A DNA stretch of 64,000 nt, taken from positions 1,240,001 through 1,304,000 of the forward strand of contig OY782882.1 of assembly GCA_963678485.1 (NCBI GenBank), given 5' to 3'. This DNA is from CALGYY01 sp963678485. Its GTDB lineage: Bacteria; Bacteroidota; Bacteroidia; Bacteroidales; CAIWKO01. A model generated the notes under the pieces. That model saw only the letters and a list, made by a program, of their open reading frames with translations. It ran no database searches and was not told the DNA's origin. Position numbers and translations under genes: made by a program. This document shows, piece by piece, positions 1 to 9,729 of the stretch; position 1 is the stretch's first letter, and every line of letters starts with the position of its first letter.

Positions 1-681
1 AATATCATATCCTAAAAAAATACCAAAGGAATAATCGATGTTTGTCAAGTCATCTTTAGCACTTGGTATTATTATTTTTTTTAAAATTTTATAACTTGCT
101 TGGTCATAGGCTTCCTTTACTAACTCGCTATTTATTAATTCAATTTCAAATTTCAGTTTACCTTTTTCTGTTAAAAGAGTATTTATGGAATCAAAAGCTG
201 AATATATTCCATCCGTAATCTTTGCCTCTAATTTTGATTCTCCTAAAATAAGTTGATAATCTTTATTGTTCAATTTTAAAAGATGTACACCATCAGCTCC
301 TTTTACATAGTCATTATGTGCAGTTTTTAATTCTAATTTTGTTAAAATTTTTGGAGCATTCAAATGTGATTCAAGTAAACAATACAATAGAATCTCACCT
401 AATTCACCTTCGTTAACAGAATGTTTTCTAAGTTTAGCTTTAGCACTATCAATTAAGTCCTTTAGTTTATCTTCATTTTTTAGAAGCCTAACCTGTTGTC
501 TAGAAAGTGCAAAATGGTGTAGTTTATTTCCTAATTCTCCAATTAATTCTTCATAGGAAAATGAATTGTTTTTCACCTTGAGAATAAACAAGTTTAGGTT
601 GTTTCCATTATCAAGCTTTTCCCCATCCAATTCGTGATAGAATAAATTTAAAAAATCTTCTTTTATACTCTGTTCTATCAT
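1..681 (-). CDS. hamA: HamA-like DUF1837 nuclease of a Hachiman-type system (5' part only)
   Basis: The frame is open from the ATG at 679-681 to the window edge, giving 227 visible residues; the C-terminus lies outside. It carries the DUF1837 pattern: GELGEILLY at residues 92-100, GADGVH around 128-133, and GESK ending at residue 150. D130 with the ESK triad at 148-150 fits a PD-(D/E)XK-type nuclease core. HamA (DUF1837) is the effector of the Hachiman antiphage system and is usually encoded just upstream of the helicase HamB. The position where hamB would be expected lies outside the window. The family call rests on remembered motif patterns. It could also be a stand-alone DUF1837 gene. Confidence 0.72.
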   Translation of the reverse strand, partial: MIEQSIKEDFLNLFYHELDGEKLDNGNNLNLFILKVKNNSFSYEELIGELGNKLHHFALSRQQVRLLKNEDKLKDLIDSAKAKLRKHSVNEGELGEILLYCLLESHLNAPKILTKLELKTAHNDYVKGADGVHLLKLNNKDYQLILGESKLEAKITDGIYSAFDSINTLLTEKGKLKFEIELINSELVKEAYDQASYKILKKIIIPSAKDDLTNIDYSFGIFLGYDI

Positions 682-1162
682 GTCTATATCGTTATTTATT
701 GTTTGCGATTTCTGTTTACAATTGGTGCTTAGGTCCTGTTAGCGGGTCGTTATTCTTTTTCTTCCTTTTTTATTCAAGTGGACAGGCCGTTCCATTTGAC
801 CTGTCTTCACCGATTAATTGTGATCACCTCATTACTCTCATTTTCAATAAGCCAGCACGGTCCGGTTATAACGGCGGGAGTTGGTCAGCCACATCGGCGT
901 GTCTAGCAAAACCCGTTCAAGGTGAATGATAAAGCAATGGTTGAGGATCTACGCTATGTTAAAACGTATTTTAAAAGATTAAAATTATTTGAGGTGGTCA
1001 AGCTGATAAATTATGAAATGAATTACTGATAAACACGATTTCATGCTATGGAAAATACATATGTAATATTCTTTGTGACTATATCCCTAAGCGTTGTTTA
1101 AAATCATTGTGCTCTTGCACGTTTATATCCTTTGAATATACCATGTATAGCAAATTGCCGAA
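682..1162. other. Intergenic, no supportable gene
   Basis: About 480 bp separate the start of the HamA-like gene from the stop of the first RHS-locus gene. A 76-codon plus-strand frame at 699-929 has a composition unlike a protein and no recognisable motif. I saw no tRNA, terminator or clear promoter here. Confidence 0.5.
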
Positions 1163-1921
1163 TTACTTAAAAGACACACCAATGTTTCTTTTGTTCTTAC
1201 TATAGTATTTCCAAAAAAGTTGTTGCATACAATGTACAATCCCTGTTAGATAGCATGGAATTCTATCTTTAATACGCCATAATCTGTATTCTTTGTTGGT
1301 GGTTAGTGATAGCACATAGTACTCGTCTTCATTCATTATGTAGCTGCAGTTAGAATACAATCTGGAATCGTTTGGAACAGAGATTCCCAAATAGAATAGT
1401 TCTTTCAATTCACTTCTATCTAGTGTATCATTGATTAAATGTTTAGTATCAGAAAATGTAATATGCCCTTGATTGTCTATTAGACAACTCAGGGCATCAC
1501 AATAAGAAATAGATACTGATTTCATAAAGACGCCAACTCGTGCAGAAATTCTATTTATTTTTTCAAAGTGCGATTTCCCTCCACTATCTGAAAACCTTAT
1601 CAGATAAGAATCAGTATTCAATTTTTTTACTATTTCAAAATATTTATTATAAGATCTTGTGTTTGTATCATATATAAAAAGAGATTTTCCTTCTTGCTTA
1701 TAAAGAGTCCCATAATATCCATAGCCTATTCTGGAATACCTGTATATGCTATCTTGAGTTACTTTATATTCAAATGAAACAGTGTCCTTTTTATTAGATT
1801 GAATAATTTGCCAATATGTACAAAATTGTTTTTCTTTACGCTGGTTACACGCGAATTGAACAAGAAAACAACAACTTACGCATATAAATATATATAGTTT
1901 ATGCGATCTAATTAACATCAT
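1163..1921 (-). CDS. Predicted lipoprotein following an orphan RHS tip (candidate immunity or partner)
   Basis: The likely start is the Met at about 1921 rather than the longer frame to 1972. It places a hydrophobic signal segment (LYIFICVSCCFLVQFAC) at the N-terminus, ending in a lipobox-like FAC, so the mature protein would be a lipoprotein. The rest (about 230 aa) is soluble and not recognised. The gene begins 13 bp after the stop of the orphan RHS tip at 1935-2951, in the same direction. Its position as the gene directly downstream of a tip suggests an immunity or partner role. That is inference from context only. Confidence 0.6.
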   Translation of the reverse strand: MMLIRSHKLYIFICVSCCFLVQFACNQRKEKQFCTYWQIIQSNKKDTVSFEYKVTQDSIYRYSRIGYGYYGTLYKQEGKSLFIYDTNTRSYNKYFEIVKKLNTDSYLIRFSDSGGKSHFEKINRISARVGVFMKSVSISYCDALSCLIDNQGHITFSDTKHLINDTLDRSELKELFYLGISVPNDSRLYSNCSYIMNEDEYYVLSLTTNKEYRLWRIKDRIPCYLTGIVHCMQQLFWKYYSKNKRNIGVSFK

Positions 1922-1934
1922 AAAATAATTTATT

Positions 1935-2951
1935 TTAATTGCTTGGTTCATATAAGGGGTCATTTCTGTCACCAGAGTTCTTTGACGGAATGGGGGGAGG
2001 AGGTGTCCACCACCCCTCGTTCTTTAGAAAATCATCAAAGATTTTTTTTACCTCATTGAAATCTTTTATTAAAGGTGTGTTAATAAATCTCTCGGAATGA
2101 TAATAAACTTCTTCAACTGACGGAGTATGCCAAGCATATCTATGAAAATAATCAAAATGCTCAGCCCATGCGTTTGTGCTTGTTCCTTCGAGAATTCTAA
2201 TAGCATGTGCACTGATTTCATGCACATACGTATCTATTGCATCGAGACATCTCAAATAAAATTCATTCTCTGCCAACATTCTTTTCAATAGAGGATTGCT
2301 AAGAGCGTCTTCAACTGTAGATATGTTACCATCACCACAGCCAATGATTATAATTTTTTTTCCCGATTTCAACCTTTCTTCGATGTCACTATCTGTAGCG
2401 TCAAATAAATACGAATCGCCATCTTGCACAATAGTCTTCCCATCAACATCGATAAAATATTTGTCATTCCAATATTCTTGCCAGGAGGTGATTTCTGTGC
2501 AGAACCCATCTCGTTGGACATCTTTGTCTAAAAAGAAATAGACATCATATTTATTTTGATTTTTAAGTACTTGGTAGAATTTTTTAACAATTGTTGTTCG
2601 ATTTCCAAGTTGCAGAATTGCATTTACGGCTTTAGGATATGCAGTCTGTAATAATTGCTGATATATTACATCTTCCAGACCATCTAAATCAATTGCCCAA
2701 ATAGGCTTGTTCCCCGCAAATTGATATGGGGAATACCATGGGAATTGGTTTGCTATAGGATCTCTAGAAATAAATCTTCCCAACCTGGAATCATACATCC
2801 TCATTCCATAATCCTCAAAAGAGCCAGTCACATTATAAACATCATTTACATTCATCTCTCCATTGTATCCATATTTATACTCAGCCCCAGTTGCAAACGA
2901 ATTTCTCCCCGGCTCCAACATCCCAAACGGGTAATAGTCGGATGCAGACAC
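1935..2951 (-). CDS. Orphan RHS C-terminal tip (end of RHS core plus variable domain)
   Basis: The 338-aa product begins inside the RHS core (SASDYYPFGMLEPGR) and passes through the core-terminal region (DSRLGRF, RDP, AIDLDGLE at about residue 90). It then has a unique C-terminal domain of about 240 aa. That domain contains VHEISAHA, a histidine-rich motif that could be a metal site but is not a standard HExxH zincin. Upstream the RHS frame continues as VMFTFRN, then a TAG where the intact paralogue has Gln (RNQKIKTGT), and homology is lost near 3012. It is therefore a displaced tip without its own RHS shell. It would be toxic or useful only after recombination into an RHS gene, or if expressed alone. 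Confidence 0.75.
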   Translation of the reverse strand: MSASDYYPFGMLEPGRNSFATGAEYKYGYNGEMNVNDVYNVTGSFEDYGMRMYDSRLGRFISRDPIANQFPWYSPYQFAGNKPIWAIDLDGLEDVIYQQLLQTAYPKAVNAILQLGNRTTIVKKFYQVLKNQNKYDVYFFLDKDVQRDGFCTEITSWQEYWNDKYFIDVDGKTIVQDGDSYLFDATDSDIEERLKSGKKIIIIGCGDGNISTVEDALSNPLLKRMLAENEFYLRCLDAIDTYVHEISAHAIRILEGTSTNAWAEHFDYFHRYAWHTPSVEEVYYHSERFINTPLIKDFNEVKKIFDDFLKNEGWWTPPPPIPSKNSGDRNDPLYEPSN

Positions 2952-2990
2952 AACATCAGCATACCAAGGTGCATTCGTGGCAGTACCAGT
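2911..2990. repeat. 80-bp exact repeat at an RHS tip boundary (copy 1)
   Basis: This block is identical to 5303-5382. Weaker similarity continues on both sides, roughly 2880-3012. It encodes the end of the RHS core just before the variable tip. Such blocks give homologous recombination a place to move an orphan tip onto the RHS frame. Confidence 0.85.
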
Positions 2991-3051
2991 TTTAATTTTC
3001 TAATTTCTAAAGGTGAACATTACTACTTTTGCCTTTATTTTTGTACTGAAT

Positions 3052-3175
3052 TTTCCTAGGCTTCTTATTTCTATTTCTTTTGCATTTAAGGGGTCTTTCC
3101 ACCTTATGCAACAAAGGGGTCAGAATTTAAAAGCTCAACGTAATTGGATTGAAACATTTTTACACCGCATTCAGT
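3052..3175. other. Short intergenic with no gene
   Basis: This 120-bp stretch lies between the degraded 5' end of the orphan tip and the stop of the OmpA-family gene. Two copies of aaggggtc (around 3088 and 3115) were seen. No gene, promoter or terminator can be supported. Confidence 0.4.
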
Positions 3176-4306
3176 CTATTTAATCAAAATCTCAACTCGA
3201 CGATTCTTCCGGCGGCCTTCTTCTGTGCTGTTGTTTGCGACAGGTTTGCTACTGCCGTATCCCTTGCAGATGATTCTATTTCTTTCGATGCCTTTTGAAA
3301 TTAAATATTCTGCGACAGATTTTGCTCTGGCCTCAGACAATTCAATATTATGTTCTTCAATACCAATATTATCAGTATGCCCTGAAATTTCTATTCTTGA
3401 AGTTAATCCTTTTAAAAAAGCAGCAATGGTATCAAGCTCGGCATATGACAATTGTAAAAGTACTGACTTGTCATAGTCAAAATAAATATCATTTAAAACA
3501 ATCTGTCTTTCAGTTATTCCAGTATCAGAAGTTATTGGTCTCTTTGTAATAGAGTCATTACTGATTGGATTGCTAATACAGCTACATTCCGCTTCAGAAA
3601 GTATGGGTTTTAACGAAACATATCCAATGTAATAATAGGCTGATTCGGCAATAAAATCGCTCTTTTTAATTATTTTATTAACTTGCATAAGGCTAGTATG
3701 CTCGTCATCCTTAAAATTTCCGATTGTCAGAAAATTTTCATCCCCATTGGCTTTGTAAATAGAACTAATTTTTGCCCAGCCATTTTTGTAAGTTACTATA
3801 TTCCCTCCAATGTTTCTAATTTGTGGCTGTTCGGATAGATTCATTATATAGTTGTCTTTTACCTTATTTTTTGAAAAAAAAGCCTCTAACCCATCTGAAG
3901 CATAATTACATGTGTCAGCCAATGATACAGCTAATGAAAGGCAGTATAAATTGCCAGAAGTCAACTTTTGTTTCAATTTTGTCGAAAGATATTCCCTATA
4001 GTTTTGCCCCAGATGCTTAATGTCTTTACTAAACGTGACGATTCCAACATAACTATTTTTGCAGTATGGATACCTTTTTCCAACATAATTTTTTGGAAAT
4101 CTATATAATGGTCCCGGATTATTACTAATAAATAAATCCGGTGTAGTTTTATTTGCAGCTCCCCAATATTTTAAATCAAATGCATATACACTTCTGCCGT
4201 TTTTTGGAATTCGAAAGTATTCAAAGCAAGTATCAGCAATAAACTGTTGTGCTTTACAATTTATCAAAATGAAACCAAAAACGAATAATAAAAGCAACTT
4301 TTTCAA
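3176..4306 (-). CDS. OmpA-family peptidoglycan-associated lipoprotein
   Basis: The best start is TTG at 4304-4306, which overlaps the TGA stop of the RHS gene (TTGA). It gives a short lipoprotein signal KKLLLLFVFGFILINC; the ATG at 4348 would add an unlikely N-terminal extension. The mature protein has a unique middle region, then a C-terminal OmpA/MotB domain over the last ~110 aa: IYFDYDKSVL, ISGHTDN, LSEARAKSV, GYGSSKP and RRVEI. This domain binds diaminopimelate in peptidoglycan, so the protein probably anchors the outer membrane to the wall. Its coupling to the RHS gene makes it a candidate immunity protein or an anchor for the RHS product. OmpA domains are also common in ordinary envelope proteins. 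Confidence 0.85.
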   Translation of the reverse strand: MKKLLLLFVFGFILINCKAQQFIADTCFEYFRIPKNGRSVYAFDLKYWGAANKTTPDLFISNNPGPLYRFPKNYVGKRYPYCKNSYVGIVTFSKDIKHLGQNYREYLSTKLKQKLTSGNLYCLSLAVSLADTCNYASDGLEAFFSKNKVKDNYIMNLSEQPQIRNIGGNIVTYKNGWAKISSIYKANGDENFLTIGNFKDDEHTSLMQVNKIIKKSDFIAESAYYYIGYVSLKPILSEAECSCISNPISNDSITKRPITSDTGITERQIVLNDIYFDYDKSVLLQLSYAELDTIAAFLKGLTSRIEISGHTDNIGIEEHNIELSEARAKSVAEYLISKGIERNRIICKGYGSSKPVANNSTEEGRRKNRRVEILIK

Positions 4307-7300
4307 TTTGTCGAGTTGTTTGGTTGACCAAAAAGCCACCTGTGCCAACGAGGTCTTCGTCTATTTCCCATACCGTTTGTAGAATTTACATAATATTGAA
4401 ACGTACTCACTTGATAATTTACAGCCACATTATTCACCAGTGTTATGCGTGATGTAACCCTAACGTTCCTAACTTGTCGGTAGGCTGGATTTACTCCTCT
4501 TTGTAATGCAACGGCAACCCCTGCAATAATCGAAGTAACAGGGCTTGTAATCGCACCCAATATTCCCATACCTATTCCATTCCGAAACATTATATTCATG
4601 CCTCCGATATATTGTGACCACCCATTAATTGATCTTAAATTTCCCTGAGGATTCATCAGATCTGGCAAAATCGCAAAGGTATTACTGTTAAATAAATTTC
4701 GATAGCCCCCTGGCATCAGTGCGTCAACATCCATATATGCTGGTGAAAACATTCTTCTGCGTGTACCGTTATACCACAATTGTCTTAACCTGTTATTCGA
4801 ATTAACTTGATTAAGGTTATACAAACTCTGGTTTCCCTGAACAGACGTTTGTTGCGCAGTAAAAGCGGTCGGGTTGTTTCGCCATGTCCCTGCAGGAACA
4901 AGATTTGTCCGGTGATGGTGTCCAGATGAAAAAGCATCTTTTAAATCCATGTAGGCTTCAGCAAAATCATTATTCTTCACAACATTACCTTGATTATTCC
5001 TAACTCTATTGTCCACCCCAGGTCTTCTTCTTTTTTTTATTTTAAGTCTTGGCCTTTTATCGTGTTCTGCTTCTAGACCAAGAGGGTCATCAAAAAATAT
5101 TGGATTGTTTGCAAAACACAAATACGGGCTTTCGTCATCTAAACCCATCGGATCCACATTCCACCTCCGTGCTAGTCTTGAATCATATTCCCAATATTCT
5201 GCACCATATATCGTTCCGGATTGATTGTAGATGTCATTATCTTTCATTTGTCCATTCAATCCGAAGCGGTATTCAGCCCCTGCAGCAAAAGAATTCCTGC
5301 CAGGCTCCAACATCCCAAACGGGTAATAGTCGGATGCAGACACAACATCAGCATACCAAGGTGCATTCGTGGCAGTACCAGTCTTTATTTTCTGGTTTCT
5401 AAAGGTTACCATTACATTACCAAGGTGGTTACTAATCTCATATTGTTTCTCGCATAAAAAATACTGGAACATATTAAAAATGGGCATGGAATACGTTGTG
5501 ACAAGGCAGGAACCATTTTGTGTTGAAAGGTCTATGTTCTTTACAGTTGTTCCTAATCGGTTAACACCATAGATGGGTTGTTCTAACAGTTTTAGTTTAT
5601 ATCCATCTCCACCGGCTTTAATTTCGTAGGTCGCCATAATATTTCCTGATGCATCATAAGAATAGAAATTTGTGACCTGACTTGTTTGATTGTATTTCAG
5701 TGTCCTTCGTCCAAATGGATCATAACCAAAGGTAACACGCTTTCCAGTGTTTTTATTCACATTAACAGGTTTTCCATAGGGGTTCCATGTGATTGAGGAG
5801 ATTCCTCCTTGATTATCTGAGATCAAATTTCCAACCCTGCTATAGGAATAATTCGTTGCTAAAGGTTGATTGTCAATATCAATATTGGTATAGGCTGTTG
5901 CATTAACTGCATCATTAACCCGTATCAACTGATTCGTTTTATCTTTGTATATATATCGGAGACTATCCATTAGACCATTATTCCCATATCTTTTAAGTTT
6001 TTTGATATTTCCGTTTTTATCATAACAAAAGTACGAATTATAAGTTTTACTTGGATTTGTAATATTCGCCCAGGAATTTGAACTTTGAACAGTCAGGCTC
6101 GTACCATCCAATACTGTATTGCATTCTTTAAGGCGATTTAGTCGATCATATCGATATGCACTACCCGCGGTGTACATTAGATTCGGCACAGCCCCATTTG
6201 GTTGCATCATAGAAGTAACGGTTCTGACAATATTTCCATTATAGAGCCCGGAGGCTTTAATGGCGGAATAAAATTCGCAATTTGTTGGAATTGCAACCTG
6301 CATATTTTGTGCAGGAGATGAGGTTCCTCCAATGGGTCTAAAGTCTCCATTATAATAGTCTAAAGTATAGCCAAACGCATCCCAAGCAAAGTTTTTATTG
6401 GGATTTGTAAATTGACTGCCACCAACATTATTCAAGTGCCGTTTACCATCTGCTCCAATATCTCTGGTGGTATCTATTGTTCCGGAGTTAATTGCCTTTA
6501 ACCAGCCATTAATGGTGTATGCATAGTCTACCCCTTGAATGCTTTTATCACCCAATTCAACTCTAGCAAGACTTCCATGAGGATAAAAGAAATACTTGGC
6601 ATCAAGAGTGTACCCATAGATTAACGAGGTGTTTCCAATATTTACTGCATTATTACTGGTTTGAACTTTTATCAAACGGTTTTCCGCGTCGTAATCATAT
6701 TTGTGATAGAAACGATCATTTTTCCCATGCTGATATTTTACAAGTTTGACATTACCACTTATCAACTCATAGTCATAATCGGTTCGGATATACCTCCAAT
6801 TATAGCAAGTAAGGTTCGCATCTTCCTGAATCTGAGATTTGACATTCCCATGAACATCATAGCAGTAATGATAAGCTGAAGCAGGTGTTTGCCACGCCGC
6901 TAATGTTGTTGGTTTTGAACCATAACTTGCAACACACGCTATGCGATTTTGTAAGTTTTCTTGATTGTAACCAGAAATCGAAACCAATGGAGTATCGTAG
7001 AATGTATGCATTATATAGTAATTACTTGATCCTCCTAAGAGCCACGCCCTTAGTTGAACACTATCATTAAGAGTTGCCTTCGTTAATGGAGCCGTTGACA
7101 AAACAGATTTCTCACCAGTTTCTATTGCACGACCTAATTTATCGTACATTATGTAGCTATAACGAATTTTACTTGAAATGGGTATTGCCTGCTCCATATT
7201 CTGCGAAGCCGTTAGTCTAGCCAATTGATCATAATAGTAATGAACCGTATCTCCATCTGGTGTGTATTGCAACGTTAGTTGATTCAAACTATTGTATTTA

Positions 7301-8013
7301 TAATTTGTGACCAAGCTGTCTTTTGGCCAAACGAAACCGGTTCCATCGAAAGGACTTGTATCTGGGGGGTCAGGGTTATTACCTGAATTCCTTCGATAAT
7401 CGTCGATGTGAGCAAGAACTGCCGAGTTAGTTATAACCTTTACTCCGGCTGGAGGAACAGTTTTTATTAGGTTGCCAGCCTGATCGTAAAAATACAAGGT
7501 GAAATTAAATTGGCAATTTGTATACGTCATGGTGAAGGTTTCACCAGTTTGTAAATGGTTAATGCACATTGCATAATAGCTTTGTTGCACTGAATTTAAG
7601 GAATCATTAAGTTGCAAGTTAAAGAGGGCTATTTCTTCCTGATCGGCAAGAAACTGATTTTCTTCATGACACTGCTGCCAAAGAGATTCTGTGTAATCTT
7701 CATAATTGAATTCTTCATAATCGGGGCACATAAATAATTCCGGGAACCGCAGTAATCGAAGATCGGCATTATCAATTGTATCATCTCCGCATAAGTCTAA
7801 CCACATTTGAATTGTGTCATTGGTTGGAACAGCCGATGCAACTGAATCTAGCAGCACAAACAAACTATCATGAATCGCTTGCAGAGAAGCTCCTGTTAAC
7901 CCTTTTTCTGCTAAAAAGTTATGAAAATTATTGCAACTACAATTACCATCGACAATATAATAATCTTCGGGATGGACAATAGCCTGACTAATAACAGGGA
8001 TTGCATTGAATCT
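4303..8013 (-). pseudogene. 5'-truncated RHS/YD-repeat protein with its own tip
   Basis: From a TTG codon at 7863 the frame gives 1186 aa. The same frame stays open to about 8013, where it meets reverse-transcriptase sequence. It matches the C-terminal half of the 2378-aa RHS protein at 11385-18521: CSCNNF, YDQAGNLIKTVPPAGV, the RTDYDYE repeats, NHLGNVMVTFRN, SASDYYPFGM and the DPLGLE core end. It then has its own C-terminal tip of about 250 aa, basic at its start and with a hydrophobic stretch near IGMGILGAITSPVTS. There is no signal peptide, so the secreted N-terminal half (about 1270 aa in the paralogue) is missing. It is either a broken gene or a reservoir of shell and tip. The tip's function is unknown. 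Confidence 0.8.
5303..5382. repeat. 80-bp exact repeat at an RHS tip boundary (copy 2)
   Basis: Identical to 2911-2990, but here inside the longer truncated RHS frame. Flanking sequence is also similar between the copies. See copy 1 for meaning. Confidence 0.85.
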
Positions 8014-8722
8014 TCATTACGACAAGGGACGTACTTGCCGCAACCCATCCTTGGGGTAGCAATACCCAAGAGCAACGGGAAAACCAGACTACTGGGGATT
8101 CCCGCCGTACTCGACCGGCTGTTGCAACAAGCCGTGGGACAAGTAATCGCTATAAAATTTGAGATGACGTTTGAGGATTACAGTTATGGATTCCGCCCCA
8201 ATCGCAATGCCCAGCAAGCGGTATTGAAAGCACAGGAATACATCAACTCGGGGTATCAACACATTGTTGATATCGACTTGAAGAATTTCTTCGACGAAGT
8301 TGACCATTGTATCCTGCTGCAATTACTGTATCGCAAGATTAAATGTCCGCTTACGCTGCGCCTTATCCGCAAATGGCTGAGAGCACCCATACTTGTAAAT
8401 GGGAAATTGGTCAAGCGCAGGAAAGGCGTACCACAGGGAAGCCCGCTAAGCCCATTACTGTCCAATATCATGTTGAATGAGCTGGATAAGGAAATGGAAC
8501 GGAAAGGACTTTGCTATGTCAGCTATACAGACGACTTCAGTATTTATGCAAATAGTAATTAAGCAGCACGGCCGCTAACAGCATTTATCTGTAATTAAAT
8601 GATAAACTGAAACTACCCATCCAGCGGGAGAAAAGTAACATCCCCAAACCTGTTAACTTTACCATAATTGGGTTGAGAGATCGTGCCTATGTTTCCATGG
8701 CTGAGGCGGACCAGTACCATTA
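8003..8722 (+). pseudogene. Degraded group II intron reverse transcriptase fragment
   Basis: The frame 7921-8562 encodes RT domains: PKSNGKTRLLGIP, SYGFRPNRNAQQAV, the catalytic-region VDIDLKNFFDEVDH, GVPQGSPLSPLLSN, and YTDD where active enzymes have YADD. A frameshift follows near 8570. Similarity resumes in another frame as KLKLPIQREKSN and IGLRDRAYVSMAEADQY, ending at about 8722. The N-terminal RT0/RT1 region and the maturase and endonuclease domains are missing. The pattern LDKEMERKG next to the catalytic motif resembles the bacterial class C lineage. Sequence before about 8003 belongs to the RHS frame on the other strand, so this is the junction that truncated that gene. The product is inactive. 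Confidence 0.85.
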
Positions 8723-8966
8723 GAAATCATTATGCTTTGCTTTAACCCAATTGTTCCTTTAGAAACTTTAACTGCTTGGTTTTTGTAAAAGTGACTAAAA
8801 TTCGATCATTTTTGCATTTTTCAGTACAAATTAAATTTGTTTGAAAGTGAACCCGTTGAAGCGGCGGTTTCCCCTTTTGCTTGTTGTACTAATCCCAATA
8901 AGCCACAATTAACGATATAATCAATTGAATATGTAATACTAATAGGCAACACTGGAGATTCAACAT
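8723..8966. other. Intergenic, nothing recognised
   Basis: Roughly 240 bp lie between the RT remnant and the stop of the YwqK-like gene. I found no frame, promoter or terminator. Confidence 0.4.
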
Positions 8967-9710
8967 TTATTTACTTTCGCTTTTCATTTTACCCTTGCGA
9001 TTATAGTATATACATTTTATTGTTTTACCGTTTTGATAATAGTATTCCTTTTCGATATTATAAGGTTTTTTTATTCTAAATACTCTTCTAATTATCTCTT
9101 CATTATTTAAGTAAACTGAAATTGATGATAATTTATCCTTATAATAGTAATTTTTTTCATAAATTTCCCCATTCCCAATATTTTTTAATTGATATTCATT
9201 TTCCTTACAATCTAAGCATATGTTTTTGGAGAAGTGCCTCAACAAAATTGTATCACCTTCCTCATCAAATTTAACAAATATCCCGTCATTGCTATCACAA
9301 ACATAGTTAGCTAATTCTTCTATACCACCGATATTATTAAAATATTTTGAAATTCCATTTTTATGTCCATTTTTATAATTTATTTCTGCTCGGATTGTAC
9401 CATTGGGGTAAAAAATCATTAAAGTACTATCAATTGTATCATCTTTATAATATCCTTTTGAAGAAACATTTATACCATCCTGAAAATATTCTTCAAAATA
9501 GCCATTTTTCTTATTATCTTTATAGTTGATTTTTGCAAACAGCCTGTTTGAATTAATAGTAAGAATCCATAAACCTTGCTTAAACCCCCTTTCGTCGTAT
9601 TTATTTATGGTATCTGTAGTTCCTGGAAGCATATTACTTTCCTGAGAAAACGCATGATTTGATGAAAAAACGCAAATTAAAAATATGAAAGAGATTAATT
9701 TGATATTCAT
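8967..9710 (-). CDS. Secreted MORN/YwqK-type repeat protein, candidate immunity to the adjacent RHS tip
   Basis: The Met at 9710 gives a clean signal peptide (MNIKLISFIFLICVFSSNHAFSQ); the frame to 9764 would bury it. The product is about 247 aa with MORN-like toxin_YwqK repeats: YDERGFKQGLW, INYKDNKKNGYFEEYFQDG, IFYPNGTIRAEINYKNGHKNG and YYQNGKTI. YwqK-like proteins are often annotated as antitoxin or immunity partners of polymorphic toxins. It starts 19 bp after the orphan tip at 9730-10755 in the same direction. Function as immunity is inferred. MORN repeats also occur in unrelated envelope proteins. Confidence 0.75.
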   Translation of the reverse strand: MNIKLISFIFLICVFSSNHAFSQESNMLPGTTDTINKYDERGFKQGLWILTINSNRLFAKINYKDNKKNGYFEEYFQDGINVSSKGYYKDDTIDSTLMIFYPNGTIRAEINYKNGHKNGISKYFNNIGGIEELANYVCDSNDGIFVKFDEEGDTILLRHFSKNICLDCKENEYQLKNIGNGEIYEKNYYYKDKLSSISVYLNNEEIIRRVFRIKKPYNIEKEYYYQNGKTIKCIYYNRKGKMKSESK

Positions 9711-9729
9711 TTGATCAAGTATTTTATGG

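Noticed and set aside
699..929. 76-codon plus-strand frame after the HamA-like gene
   Set aside because: Composition is not protein-like, there are no recognisable motifs, and no promoter precedes it.
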